This document shows positions 15,859 to 24,816 of a DNA stretch of 64,000 bases, one piece after another. This DNA is from Eubacteriaceae bacterium (GTDB taxonomy: Bacteria > Bacillota > Clostridia > Peptostreptococcales > Anaerovoracaceae). Position 1 is the stretch's first letter; each line of letters opens with the position of its first letter. The notes under the pieces were generated by a model that saw nothing but the letters and a program-made list of their open reading frames with translations, did not search any database and was not told where the DNA came from. The position numbers and the translations under genes are program-made. The DNA lies in assembly GCA_902362805.1 (NCBI GenBank), contig CABIXY010000009.1:62001-126000 (forward strand), written 5' to 3'.

Positions 15859-17016
15859 TCACTTGAACTGGGCAAGCATTTCCTCATATAAAGCCGGATT
15901 GGAAAAGATTTTGACAATCGTGTATGAGATCAGGAGAGCACCAGTACGTATCGCACTGTGCAGCGTATCAGACTTCATGATTGCTGCAAATTCTGCAGTG
16001 TGTATAGGTGCGTCAGAAACTTTCAGAACTGGATGGAATGCAGGACATCGGAAACTCACATTGCCGATGTCGGAGGAGCCGAACAGCGTATCAGTGCGTG
16101 TAAATGGAACCTTCAGCTCTGCAAAGGTGTCTGAGATCACGTCTTCCACAACAGGATTGCCTTTGAGATTGTCAAAAGGTTTATCTGGCACAGTCTTTTT
16201 GAATGTACAACCTGTCATCATGGCGGCGCATTGGGCCATGGTATCTACTTTTTTCGTTATCTCATTCAGATAATACCTATCAGAAGAACGGGTATACATG
16301 GAAACTTGAGAATAATCAGGGACGATGTTGGCAGCAACACCGCCGCTATTAATAACACCGTGCATTCGTACATCTGGCTTGACATGCTGCCTGAACATGT
16401 CAACACTGTCGAATAACAGTCTTGCAGCATTGAGGGCGTTGTTTCCTTCCCATGGCGCGGCTGCCGCATGAGAAGCCTTTCCGCAGAAGTCGTAGATTGC
16501 AGAATCAAGTGCTAGCAGGTTGGCGCTGGGAGCACTGAAGTTATTGGGGTGAACCAAAATGGCGAAATCGTATTGGTCAAAGACGCCATCCTCAACCATG
16601 ATACACTTTCCACCGTAAGTTTCTTCTGCGGGCGTCCCAATGATATGGATATCTGCATCAAGCTGATCTTGCAGCATTGCTAAAGCGAAGGCTGCTAAGA
16701 TGCTGATGGAACAAATTGCAGAATGGCCGCAGGCGTGGCCGATTTCTGGCAGCGCATCATATTCTGCAAGAAGTGCAATTTTTCTGTGGTGATGGTTTCT
16801 GCCGTATGTGGCTTTGAATGCTGTAGCCATATTGTTAAAAGGATATACGACATCGTATTGTCTGCTCCGGAGAAATTCCACAATTTTTTTGGATGTTTCA
16901 TACTCCAGTCCGCTGAGTTCCGGGTGATCAGCAATATCGTCATTTAATCTGCAGATTTCGTCAAAGTAGAGCGCTGCCTCTGATTGAATCTGTGCTTTCA
17001 TTTCTTCATAATTCAT
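15859..17016 (-). CDS. M20-family amidohydrolase (AbgB/HipO-like)
   Basis: A 385-residue zinc amidohydrolase of the M20D group (aminobenzoyl-glutamate, hippurate or indole-acyl-amino-acid hydrolases). Metal ligands visible: GHACGH at 93-98 (with C96), E131-E132 in TPAEETYGG, and H156 in LVHP; the dimerisation lid domain spans roughly 175-290. A short GHACGHS instead of GHACGHD is common in AbgB relatives. It likely cleaves an N-acyl amino acid in the cytosol. Transcription is from a perfect GG-N10-GC sigma-54 promoter about 50 bases upstream, facing away from the isochorismatase-like gene, which has its own. Ribosome site AAGGAGG. Confidence 0.9.
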   Translation of the reverse strand: MNYEEMKAQIQSEAALYFDEICRLNDDIADHPELSGLEYETSKKIVEFLRSRQYDVVYPFNNMATAFKATYGRNHHHRKIALLAEYDALPEIGHACGHSAICSISILAAFALAMLQDQLDADIHIIGTPAEETYGGKCIMVEDGVFDQYDFAILVHPNNFSAPSANLLALDSAIYDFCGKASHAAAAPWEGNNALNAARLLFDSVDMFRQHVKPDVRMHGVINSGGVAANIVPDYSQVSMYTRSSDRYYLNEITKKVDTMAQCAAMMTGCTFKKTVPDKPFDNLKGNPVVEDVISDTFAELKVPFTRTDTLFGSSDIGNVSFRCPAFHPVLKVSDAPIHTAEFAAIMKSDTLHSAIRTGALLISYTIVKIFSNPALYEEMLAQFK

Positions 17017-17065
17017 AGTTGTTACCTCCTTGTGTGTTCAGCGTTAGAAACCTTTATCACATTCA

Positions 17066-17084
17066 TTGCAAATTTGATGCCAGC
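17066..17084 (-). promoter_or_regulatory. Sigma-54 promoter of M20 gene
   Basis: On the minus strand the sequence reads TGGCATCAAATTTGCAA, with GG and GC exactly ten bases apart (17081-17080 and 17069-17068). This matches TGGCAC-N5-TTGCW closely and sits about 50 bases from the start codon. Confidence 0.8.
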
Positions 17085-17170
17085 AAAAAATGGGGATTTA
17101 CTTGTGAAAAAAGAAAGTAGTAAAGACTGATGTGAGAGAAACGGAGGGGATATGAGAAGAAAACATCACA

Positions 17171-17214
17171 GTATTTCTGACGCAGATTCCAAAGATTGCA
17201 GGAAATACACAGCT
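17171..17214. promoter_or_regulatory. Possible activator site between divergent sigma-54 promoters
   Basis: Imperfect dyad GTATTTCTG ... CAGGAAATAC lies midway between the two divergent sigma-54 promoters, where an enhancer for the activator at 20011 would be expected. Weak evidence. Confidence 0.3.
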
Positions 17215-17232
17215 TGAAAGGACTCATTTTTG

Positions 17233-17248
17233 TGGCATGTGATTTGCA
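17233..17248 (+). promoter_or_regulatory. Sigma-54 promoter of cysteine-hydrolase gene
   Basis: TGGCATGTGATTTGCA: GG at 17234-17235 and GC at 17246-17247 with ten bases between them. The start codon is about 46 bases downstream. Confidence 0.85.
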
Positions 17249-17293
17249 ATGACATACATCAAATAACTTTTGCTTTGTGAAAGGAGAAAAGAA

Positions 17294-17977
17294 ATGACGT
17301 ATGAAGAATTGATTGTAAAAAAGGGCAGCGTGACGCCGCAGCTCATTCCCTCCGCAAAGGATACTGCGCTTGTTTTGATCGACATGCAGAATCTGGCAAC
17401 GGCAGAAAACATTGTCAGGGAAGCGGTCGCTGCAGGCATTGATGAAGAGGAAGCGCGGCAGCTTTGCCAGAAATACCACAAGCTGGAGAGGGCGGCAACG
17501 GATAAGGCTGCAAAACTGCTTGCGGTCTGCAGAGAAAAAGGAATCAGACCGATACATGTGAAAATTCAATCCTATGCAGGGGATGCATCAGATACGGGAG
17601 GACTGCACAAGAGATTGAACTTCCAATGTCCGCCAACTTCTTGGGAAGCAGAATGGATTCCGGAGGTCGCGCCAGAGGAAGGGGAAGTCGTTCTCATCAA
17701 GACCTGTTCTGGCGCAGTTGTCGGCACACCGATTGAAAGAGTTCTCCTCGGCATGGATATCAAGAAATGCTATTGTGTCGGTTTTTACACTGACCAGTGT
17801 GTAGAGACGACGGTGAGAGATTTGGCAGACTGTGGGTTTGAATGTGAGCTGGTTCTGGATGCTACCGCTACAGAGACGGAAAAAAGGTACAACAACACGA
17901 TTGAAAACATCTGTAATGTGTACTGTGCGTCAGGTTATACTGACGAGATTATCGAAAAACTCAAGCGCTTGCAATAG
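17294..17977 (+). CDS. Isochorismatase-like cysteine hydrolase
   Basis: A 227-residue enzyme of the isochorismatase-like superfamily, which includes nicotinamidase and N-carbamoylsarcosine amidohydrolase. The catalytic triad is visible: D30 in LVLIDMQN, K136 in VLIKTCSGA and the nucleophile C169 in YTDQCVETT, preceded by the usual cis-peptide region. It should hydrolyse an amide or carbamoyl group through a thioester intermediate. ATG 17294 follows AAAGGAG; the in-frame TTG eight codons upstream is not needed. It has a sigma-54 promoter and lies beside the M20 enzyme, so the two probably act on successive steps of one imported compound. An inverted repeat follows at 17990-18032. Confidence 0.88.
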   Translation: MTYEELIVKKGSVTPQLIPSAKDTALVLIDMQNLATAENIVREAVAAGIDEEEARQLCQKYHKLERAATDKAAKLLAVCREKGIRPIHVKIQSYAGDASDTGGLHKRLNFQCPPTSWEAEWIPEVAPEEGEVVLIKTCSGAVVGTPIERVLLGMDIKKCYCVGFYTDQCVETTVRDLADCGFECELVLDATATETEKRYNNTIENICNVYCASGYTDEIIEKLKRLQ

Positions 17978-17989
17978 GAGGGGCACATC

Positions 17990-18032
17990 GTAATTGGGGT
18001 GGTAAAGCATTGCCATCCCAATTATGATTGTG
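17990..18032 (+). terminator. Hairpin after cysteine hydrolase
   Basis: TAATTGGG pairs with CCCAATTA, and the inner TGG with CCA, giving an 11-pair stem with a G-T wobble. There is no T-run after it, so it may be an RNA stabiliser or an operator rather than a true terminator. Confidence 0.45.
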
Positions 18033-18058
18033 AATACATAATTACCAATTATAGCCAT

Positions 18059-18087
18059 TTGAAAACGGATATTACCTGGGCTATAAT
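18059..18087 (+). promoter_or_regulatory. Sigma-70-type promoter of sensor kinase operon
   Basis: TTGAAA (18059-18064), 17 bases, TATAAT (18082-18087), about 24 bases before the kinase start. So the sensor/activator pair is expressed from a housekeeping promoter while its likely targets use sigma-54. Confidence 0.82.
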
Positions 18088-18110
18088 GAATTTTGAAAGG
18101 TGAGAATATT

Positions 18111-20039
18111 ATGAGAACTTCTATCAGCAATAAGATCATGGCTATTTTTTTAATTATTGTAATCATAATGTCCTTTTCACTGGTTTTCTATTTCCAACAT
18201 TCTTTTACCTTATATAGTAATGAGCAAAATATAGGATTAGTCAGAAAGACAGTAGATTTATCGTGGGAGCTGTACAAAGAAACTATCACATTGCAATGTA
18301 AGGAAGTTGATCTTTTACTAGAAAATTCCCAAAGCAATCGAGCAGAAAGTCTCTTCAAAAGTCTGGGAGAACAAATGGGGGAGCGGGGGATCAGCCGAAT
18401 CGGCATCTATGATTTTTTGAACAGCCGCTTTTGCGGAACTTTAAAAAAGTTTCAAGATTACGGGGACGGATTGATTGTAGTTGACGGCAGGCTTGCATAC
18501 AAAACCAGTAACAAAAAATACAGTGTCTGTATATCATTTGACAAAGATTTTTTGAAGAAGTATTTCCCTGGGTTTACGGTAGATCGGATCAAGTATACGA
18601 AGTATTCCATCAATCAAGAGGAGAAGTGTAACATTGCCGCAGGTTCAACATACGCTGCGGTAAGCTATTTTTATCAGGGAATCTGTGCAAATTTCAGAAT
18701 TCTGATTCCAAAATCCAATAACAGTGCATTCATCAATTCTATTATCATCATCTGTCTGCTCTTATTAATCTGTTCGAGCTTTCTCGGCAGATTTCTGGTA
18801 TCAAAGGTGTCAAATCCTCTTGAATACATCATAGATAATTTGTATGCGCCGCAAATTGATAAAGATGCAATTCATCTGCGCAATGATGATGAACTTGAGA
18901 TGCTGGTAGATGAAATAAACTACATGAAAAAAGATATTGTGGAAAAAAATCAGAATCTCGTTGAACAGCGAAACCGTTTAAAGATCGTACTTGAGAAAAT
19001 AGGATATTCTATCGTGATTATTGATAAGAATTATCATTTAATCGACATGAATTCCCGTGGAGGCTGTTTTGAAAATTATTTCGAAAAAAAACGCGAAGAA
19101 GGTGCAAAATGCCATCAATTGTTTTTAGGGAAAGACAGCCCCTGTAAAGGCTGCAGGCCAGGCGGACGAATTGCAGAGAAAGTATTCAATCATCGAATTT
19201 TCACTGTCACCAATGACACGATAAAATATTTTGAAGATGATGAAGAAGTGAGTCTGGTGGTCTCCAGAGATATTTCAGTCGACGTATTAAATTCGAGAAA
19301 AATTTTTGAATTGGACAGATTGGCGCAGATTGGCAAGGTCACATCTGCCGTGACCCATGAATTAAAGAATCCTCTGGCTGTAATCAAATCCAGTATGTAC
19401 TATCTGGACAAGCTTTATCTGGATAACGTGCCAGAATATATTTTTTTAAAAGAATATGGTGAAACATCTGGTCTGATCAACACTGCGGCGAAGAGAGCTG
19501 AATACGTAGTGACGAATCTTTTGGAGCTGTCGAAAGAGCGTCCGGGCACTAGGGGGAAAGCGGTCAGCCTCAATAATATTTTAAAACAGGTTTTATTGTT
19601 GTATAGAGATGATTTATATAAAAAACGCGTCAGGTTTTCACAAGAAAACAAAATTGACACAATGGAAATCGGAATGGATACAGAAATATTCAAATCCATT
19701 CTGATGAATGTCATCAGCAATGCCGTTGAAGCTGTGCGCGAAAATGGAATCATTATTGTCAGGGCGGACGAGAATGAAAGAAAAAACAGCTACATAATCA
19801 CGATCAGTGATAATGGATACGGAATCGTGGATAACGATAAGGAGAAAATCTTTGAATCATTTTACTCTACGAAAACTGAAAAAGCAAATGCGGGATTGGG
19901 ACTTTGGATTGTAAAAAAGGAGATAACGAAGTGTAATGGCAAGGTATATGCACGCAGCAATGACTTAAATGGCGTGGATCTTGTCATTGAATTACCGAGG
20001 GAGGGAAAAGATGAAGAAAGGGAAAATACTTCTGATTGA
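18111..20039 (+). CDS. Membrane sensor histidine kinase (NtrB/AtoS-like)
   Basis: A 642-residue kinase. A helix at 9-29, an extracytoplasmic sensor region of about 175 residues, and a second helix at 207-228 give a classic periplasmic-type sensor. A HAMP-like linker follows (230-285), then a PAS-like domain (290-390) with three cysteines C334, C345 and C348 in CHQLF...CKGC, which might bind a metal or a cluster. The H-box is HELKNPLA with H416; the ATPase has N-box NVISNAVEAV, then DNGYGI and GLGLWIVKK. It overlaps the sigma-54 activator gene by 29 bases, so that is its partner. ATG 18111 is chosen for the AAAGGTGAG site. Confidence 0.9.
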   Translation: MRTSISNKIMAIFLIIVIIMSFSLVFYFQHSFTLYSNEQNIGLVRKTVDLSWELYKETITLQCKEVDLLLENSQSNRAESLFKSLGEQMGERGISRIGIYDFLNSRFCGTLKKFQDYGDGLIVVDGRLAYKTSNKKYSVCISFDKDFLKKYFPGFTVDRIKYTKYSINQEEKCNIAAGSTYAAVSYFYQGICANFRILIPKSNNSAFINSIIIICLLLLICSSFLGRFLVSKVSNPLEYIIDNLYAPQIDKDAIHLRNDDELEMLVDEINYMKKDIVEKNQNLVEQRNRLKIVLEKIGYSIVIIDKNYHLIDMNSRGGCFENYFEKKREEGAKCHQLFLGKDSPCKGCRPGGRIAEKVFNHRIFTVTNDTIKYFEDDEEVSLVVSRDISVDVLNSRKIFELDRLAQIGKVTSAVTHELKNPLAVIKSSMYYLDKLYLDNVPEYIFLKEYGETSGLINTAAKRAEYVVTNLLELSKERPGTRGKAVSLNNILKQVLLLYRDDLYKKRVRFSQENKIDTMEIGMDTEIFKSILMNVISNAVEAVRENGIIIVRADENERKNSYIITISDNGYGIVDNDKEKIFESFYSTKTEKANAGLGLWIVKKEITKCNGKVYARSNDLNGVDLVIELPREGKDEERENTSD

Positions 20040-21384
20040 TGATGATATTGCTTTTCTTACTATCACGGAAAAAATATTGGGTTATGCTGGTTATCGCGTG
20101 GACACTGACAGCGACCCGGCAGATGCGATTGAACGGGCTGATTTAGGCGACTTTGACTTAATTATCACAGACCTGGTCATGCCGCAGATAGATGGGATAG
20201 AAGTCATAAAGAGCATTCTTGCACGCCATCCCCATAAGAAAATACTCGTATTAACTGGCAACGCCACCATAGAAACAGCAGTAGAGGCTATGAAACAAGG
20301 CGCCTATACCTATATCGAAAAACCTGTGGAATCCGACAGGCTGCTGAGGAAAATCGAGGAAGTCTTCTATTTTGAGAATCATTCTGAGGAGGAAGCTTTG
20401 CTGATAGACGATTCTGAAATATATGTCGGAGAATCGCCAGAAATAGCAAAAGTATTAAAAATGGCTGAGAAAATAGCGAGAGTGGAATCAGGGACGCTCA
20501 TTTTGGGCGAAAGCGGTACGGGGAAGGAAGTCATTGCATCGCTAATCCACAAAAACTCAAATCGCAGGAATGGGCCTTTTATCAAAATAAATTGCGCAGC
20601 AATTCCCGAATCCCTCTTTGAAAGCGAGCTTTTCGGGTTTGTAAGAGGTGCATTTACAGGAGCGATTAAAGACACAAAGGGGAAAATGGAATTGGCGAGA
20701 GGAGGCACGCTGTTTTTAGATGAAATAGGAGACCTCACATTGCTGGCACAGACGAAAATATTACGGGCAATTCAGGAAAAAGAAATATACCGCATCGGCG
20801 GAGAATCTTCTGTGGAAATCGATTTTCGATTGATATGTGCCACGAACAAAGACCTCAGAAAACTGGTAGAAGAAGAGAAATTCCGGGAAGATCTTTATTA
20901 TCGAATCAATGTCGCAACCATTCATCTCCCGCCGCTGAGGGAAAGAGGAGAAGATATTGACGGTTTCATCGAATATTATCGCACGGAATTTGCAAAGAAG
21001 TTCGAAAAACAGATTCCTGTATTTTCGAAGGAGGTCATGGACTGCTTGCAGAATTATTGCTGGCCGGGGAACATCAGAGAACTCAAAAATGTGATTGAAC
21101 GCATCTATATCTTCGGAGAGGTAAATAAAGAGGTGACATTATTGGATCTGCCAGCAGAAATATTGAATAACGATCACAGCAGTTTGTTAAGAAACGAAAA
21201 TAATATGCAATATAAAGATGCGAAGTACGAGTTTGAAAAAAATTATATCGAAAAAATGCTCATAAAAAACAATTGGAATGTTTCAAAGACAGCAGAAGAG
21301 ATCGGTCTTTCGAGGCGGAACCTTCATGAAAAAATCAATCAGTTTCAGCTGAACAGAGGGGGGTTCAATGATAGTGGGCGGTAG
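20011..21384 (+). CDS. Sigma-54-dependent response regulator (NtrC family)
   Basis: A 457-residue activator. Receiver domain 1-120 with the phospho-acceptor D54 (IITDLVMP); AAA+ domain from about 140 with Walker A GESGTGKE (167-174) and the sigma-54-contact loop GAFTGA (214-219); C-terminal Fis-type helix-turn-helix (NWNVSKTAEEIGLSRRNLHE). It should bind enhancers and open sigma-54 promoters using ATP. Three such promoters occur within 6 kb (before 15859, 17294 and 22977), all for transport or hydrolysis genes, so these are its probable targets. The start at 20011 follows GAGGGAAAAG inside the kinase gene. Confidence 0.93.
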   Translation: MKKGKILLIDDDIAFLTITEKILGYAGYRVDTDSDPADAIERADLGDFDLIITDLVMPQIDGIEVIKSILARHPHKKILVLTGNATIETAVEAMKQGAYTYIEKPVESDRLLRKIEEVFYFENHSEEEALLIDDSEIYVGESPEIAKVLKMAEKIARVESGTLILGESGTGKEVIASLIHKNSNRRNGPFIKINCAAIPESLFESELFGFVRGAFTGAIKDTKGKMELARGGTLFLDEIGDLTLLAQTKILRAIQEKEIYRIGGESSVEIDFRLICATNKDLRKLVEEEKFREDLYYRINVATIHLPPLRERGEDIDGFIEYYRTEFAKKFEKQIPVFSKEVMDCLQNYCWPGNIRELKNVIERIYIFGEVNKEVTLLDLPAEILNNDHSSLLRNENNMQYKDAKYEFEKNYIEKMLIKNNWNVSKTAEEIGLSRRNLHEKINQFQLNRGGFNDSGR

Positions 21385-22825
21385 TGACCAGATTTTGATT
21401 GTCGTACTTTTTTACTTTTTAATTACAATGATTGTCGGCTTGCTGCCATTTGGGAAAAAGCGAGTGGACAGTCTCGATAATTTTCATTCAGCAACAAAGG
21501 GAATTTCTGATTGGTGTTTCGTTTTCTGTGTATTATCTACAATCTATACCAGTTCAACTTGGACAGGCTGGGTACCCCTGACGACACAAATCGGCATCTA
21601 TGGTATATACACCACTGTATATATCGCCATTGCAGCGTTTTTGTACGGAATCATTTCCCCCAAGGTGTACGATAATGCGAAAGAATCCAGCATATTCTCA
21701 CTGGGCGGATATTTGGAGCACCAGCTGCACAGCCATGCAATCAATATATTCGTTTCCATCGTATCGATCATCGTTGGTGCGATTTGGATCGTGATGGAAC
21801 TCAAATCATTGGGAATCATCATCTGTGCGGCATTTAATTATAGTATTAATTTTGTCAGTGCTGTCATCATGGGATTACTGGTGATTGTGGTCTATATCAT
21901 CTGGGGTGGGATGGAAAGTGCCGTTTGGAGCGCATGCTTACATGGAATCATCATGATCTTCGGAGGCATTATAATTTCAATTATGCTGGTAGTCTATCAA
22001 TACGGTTCGCTGTCCGATTTTTTACTGATTCTAAAAAATAATGCAGATATCGTGGAATTAAATTATCACAATTTCAGCAAAATGGGCGATTCCTCGCAAT
22101 GGATCTCTAATGCAATCGTATCTGCCTTAGGCATGGTATGCCTGCCGCAGATTTTTTCTCGCATGGTGATGGGGAAGAGTGAGCACTCACAGAAAAAAAT
22201 AGCGAAGTGGATAGGGATTTCTGCTCTGTGGTGCCTGTCCTTTGTGCTGATCGGTTATGTAGCGATGATAGAAAACATACAAGTGACCCACAGCTCTAAT
22301 CTGATATTTGAAATCATGGCGTTATCTGACCACACGTGGGTCTTGTACCTGACTTATATCGTCATGATGGCGGCTGCAATGGGAACCCTCGATATCACGC
22401 TGTTTTCATTATCGACTACCATTATTACTACATTTGTATCAGAAAGCAAGATTTCAGAGAGCAAATACAATAAAAAGAATAAATATACTTATGTCACGTT
22501 ATCAAGGATAGTCATCGTCATTGTCGCTATGCTGTGTATGTTCATCGCCATTATATTAGATGATAATCTGACCGACATGGCAATAAACAGCTATCAATAC
22601 ATTTGTCAAATTTTTCCTACTCTGATGTATGCGGCTTTCTCAAAAAATAAAAATACCACAGCGGCTTTCTGTGCAATGGCAAGCGGGTTTACCCTGACTG
22701 CTGTTTTGGAAATCAGTAATATCAGCTTTATCATGACATCTGGAGTCTGGGGGCTGATTGTTAACGCGATTATTATCATCGCAAACTGTGCAGCCGCTAA
22801 GAAAAAAAGGTCACACCTGTGCTAG
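21368..22825 (+). CDS. Sodium:solute symporter (SSS family), first copy
   Basis: A 485-residue membrane protein with about 12-13 helices of the SSS/SLC5 fold. Helix 1-2 region and the STIYTSSTWTGWVPL stretch correspond to the substrate- and sodium-binding helix; IIWGGMESAVW matches the family's Y-x-x-x-G-G-x-x-x-V-x-x-T-D-x region in reduced form. It overlaps the activator gene by 17 bases, so it is in the kinase/activator operon and not under the sigma-54 promoter. It may act as a constitutive transporter or as a transport-coupled sensor for the kinase; that is inference. Confidence 0.88.
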   Translation: MIVGGSDQILIVVLFYFLITMIVGLLPFGKKRVDSLDNFHSATKGISDWCFVFCVLSTIYTSSTWTGWVPLTTQIGIYGIYTTVYIAIAAFLYGIISPKVYDNAKESSIFSLGGYLEHQLHSHAINIFVSIVSIIVGAIWIVMELKSLGIIICAAFNYSINFVSAVIMGLLVIVVYIIWGGMESAVWSACLHGIIMIFGGIIISIMLVVYQYGSLSDFLLILKNNADIVELNYHNFSKMGDSSQWISNAIVSALGMVCLPQIFSRMVMGKSEHSQKKIAKWIGISALWCLSFVLIGYVAMIENIQVTHSSNLIFEIMALSDHTWVLYLTYIVMMAAAMGTLDITLFSLSTTIITTFVSESKISESKYNKKNKYTYVTLSRIVIVIVAMLCMFIAIILDDNLTDMAINSYQYICQIFPTLMYAAFSKNKNTTAAFCAMASGFTLTAVLEISNISFIMTSGVWGLIVNAIIIIANCAAAKKKRSHLC

Positions 22826-22838
22826 AATCACCCCATAA

Positions 22839-22857
22839 TTCAGAGTAAGAATCTGAA
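22839..22857. promoter_or_regulatory. Candidate activator-binding dyad
   Basis: Perfect inverted repeat TTCAGA-GTAAGAA-TCTGAA about 30 bases upstream of a sigma-54 promoter. Could be an enhancer half of the activator at 20011, though no identical copy was seen between the other two sigma-54 promoters. Confidence 0.35.
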
Positions 22858-22886
22858 GAATCGTTGCAAATACTATGCTGATCCCT

Positions 22887-22902
22887 TGGCATGGTATTTG
22901 CT
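22887..22902 (+). promoter_or_regulatory. Sigma-54 promoter of second SSS operon
   Basis: TGGCATGGTATTTGC: GG at 22888-22889, ten bases, GC at 22900-22901. Third perfect GG-N10-GC element near the sigma-54 activator gene; the start codon of the small membrane gene is 75 bases downstream. Confidence 0.83.
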
Positions 22903-22976
22903 TTTTTATTGTGTAGGAAATATCGATGAAATCGATATTGAAGGATATCTGATGAGATAAGAAAGGAGAGAAAAAT

Positions 22977-23201
22977 ATGAGACATCATAAACTTTTTACT
23001 GTGATTTACATTATTGTAGTTGCAGTAATGCTTGTTCCGGCATTTTTGCAATTCGCCAATAAACCGGCATTGGTTTTGGGATGGCCAGCTTTTTTCATGT
23101 GGCTGATCGCATGGACGATCATAGGCGTCATTGCGATGATTATCAACTACAGAATGGATTGTAAGGCTGATGCAGAAAGGCAAAGGAGACATAAAAGTTA
23201 A
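22977..23201 (+). CDS. Small two-helix subunit of SSS symporter
   Basis: A 74-residue protein with two hydrophobic helices (residues 6-28 and 36-58) and a basic, charged C-terminus. Small proteins of this shape (YhdT/DUF997- or DUF3311-like) are commonly encoded just before SSS permeases and may be accessory subunits. Ribosome site GAAAGGAGAG; first gene of the sigma-54-driven unit, 35 bases before the symporter gene. Assignment rests on topology and position. Confidence 0.72.
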   Translation: MRHHKLFTVIYIIVVAVMLVPAFLQFANKPALVLGWPAFFMWLIAWTIIGVIAMIINYRMDCKADAERQRRHKS

Positions 23202-23236
23202 TTTGAACTACTCGATTATCAGAAAGGAGATTTATT

Positions 23237-24775
23237 ATGGGAGTGATTCCTCTGATTATGTTGGCAATCTATTTTGTCATTATTATTGTTCTGACACTAC
23301 GAACGCCTAAGTCAGGCTCTGGGAACTTTGAAGACTTCATGACAGGTTCAAAGAGTATGGGGGCAATCGTAGTCGGCCTGGTCATGATGGTAACCTATTA
23401 TTCAGGCTCCACCTGGACTGGATGGATTGGATTTGCAGGAATAAACGGAGCTTTTGCTGGTTATGTCATCCCTTATGGCTTCTGCACGGGATTAGGCATG
23501 TATGCACTGGCTAAAAGACTTTGGCCGCTGGGGAAACAATATCAATTATCTGACTGCGGTGACATTTATGAACTGAGGTATCAAAGTAAATTACTGAAGA
23601 CGATTGCAGGTCTCACCGGTGCCATTCTAAACACCACATGGATTACTATGGAGCTGGTCACAATCGGATATATCATTAAGGCATGCTCCGGGGGAGCCAT
23701 TTCAACAGCAGTCGGTTCGCTGATCGGATTGGTCTTCATGGTTGCCTATACACTGTGGGGCGGCGTCAAGAGCGTTGCATCTGTCAATACGTTTCAATCC
23801 ATTGTGATGGTCTTCGGCGCAGTAGGAATTATCTTATATGTGGTATATCATTACTATGGGAGTGTGGGAAACATGTTCTCCATAGCGCTTGATATCAGTC
23901 CGCAGGTATTCGTATTAGATTCGAGCATGAATGCATCCTGGTTCTCGTTTGTGTTCCTCTGTTCGATCGGCGCACTCTGTTACCCGTCTATCTTTTTGAA
24001 AATGTTCATGGCAAAATCACCAAACGAAGTAAAGAAGTCGGCAATTATGAATTCATTTGGATCGTTATGGTGTCTGTTGATTTTGCTGGGCGGCTTTGCC
24101 TGCATCGGTTATCAGGTGGCGACGGGACATGTCATCGGCAACTGGGAAGAGGCTTTGCCGCAGATGATGGCAGAAAGCGGCAATGCTGTCTTATTCGGGA
24201 TCATGTGCATTTTTATTCTGGCGGGCTGTATGGGCACCGTAGACGGAACGTTACTCTCGATATCGGGCATTGTAACCAACGACGCAATTTTAGTATGGAA
24301 AAGACATAAAGTTCATGACGGATGTATCGGCACAAAAGATTATAACGGCGCTGACGATGGCGGAAAGTCTGTCAAATGGACAAGGATCATCGTCGTCATC
24401 ATCGGCGTATGTGCGTACATCATCACCACCTTCGATTTGCCGCTCCTCGTCAATATCGCCATGATAAATTATCAGGGAATCGGTCTGCTGATGATTCCTC
24501 TGGTTGGTGCGGTGACATGGAAAAAGGCGACAAAAGAAGGTGCCTTTTCGGGCCTGATCGGAGGGCTTCTCGTAACCATCGCCCTCATGACAGCAGGACT
24601 CAATCCACTGGGATTTCTGCCGGGAATCTATGGTGTGATTGTCGAAGCGATTCTTTACATCGGTATTTCTCTGGCAACTTATAAACAAGATAAGTCAGAA
24701 GCAAAAATGTTTGAAGAATTTAAACGGTACACTGGAGATGCAGTAGACGGAGAAACGGGGAAATTCCTGGCATGA
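23237..24775 (+). CDS. Sodium:solute symporter (SSS family), second copy
   Basis: A 512-residue symporter with about 13 helices. It has the same YYSGSTWTGWIGFAG motif as the paralogue at 21368, and a clearer SSS signature TLWGGVKSVASVNTFQSIV. Clear similarity to the first SSS shows they belong to one subfamily, but they differ along most of their length. It lies behind the small two-helix protein and the sigma-54 promoter, so it is probably the inducible high-capacity importer of the compound degraded by the M20 and cysteine hydrolases. Ends before a strong terminator. Confidence 0.92.
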   Translation: MGVIPLIMLAIYFVIIIVLTLRTPKSGSGNFEDFMTGSKSMGAIVVGLVMMVTYYSGSTWTGWIGFAGINGAFAGYVIPYGFCTGLGMYALAKRLWPLGKQYQLSDCGDIYELRYQSKLLKTIAGLTGAILNTTWITMELVTIGYIIKACSGGAISTAVGSLIGLVFMVAYTLWGGVKSVASVNTFQSIVMVFGAVGIILYVVYHYYGSVGNMFSIALDISPQVFVLDSSMNASWFSFVFLCSIGALCYPSIFLKMFMAKSPNEVKKSAIMNSFGSLWCLLILLGGFACIGYQVATGHVIGNWEEALPQMMAESGNAVLFGIMCIFILAGCMGTVDGTLLSISGIVTNDAILVWKRHKVHDGCIGTKDYNGADDGGKSVKWTRIIVVIIGVCAYIITTFDLPLLVNIAMINYQGIGLLMIPLVGAVTWKKATKEGAFSGLIGGLLVTIALMTAGLNPLGFLPGIYGVIVEAILYIGISLATYKQDKSEAKMFEEFKRYTGDAVDGETGKFLA

Positions 24776-24816
24776 CGATGGATTGAGAATTTGTTTTGAA
24801 GAGGTAATTTGCATTG

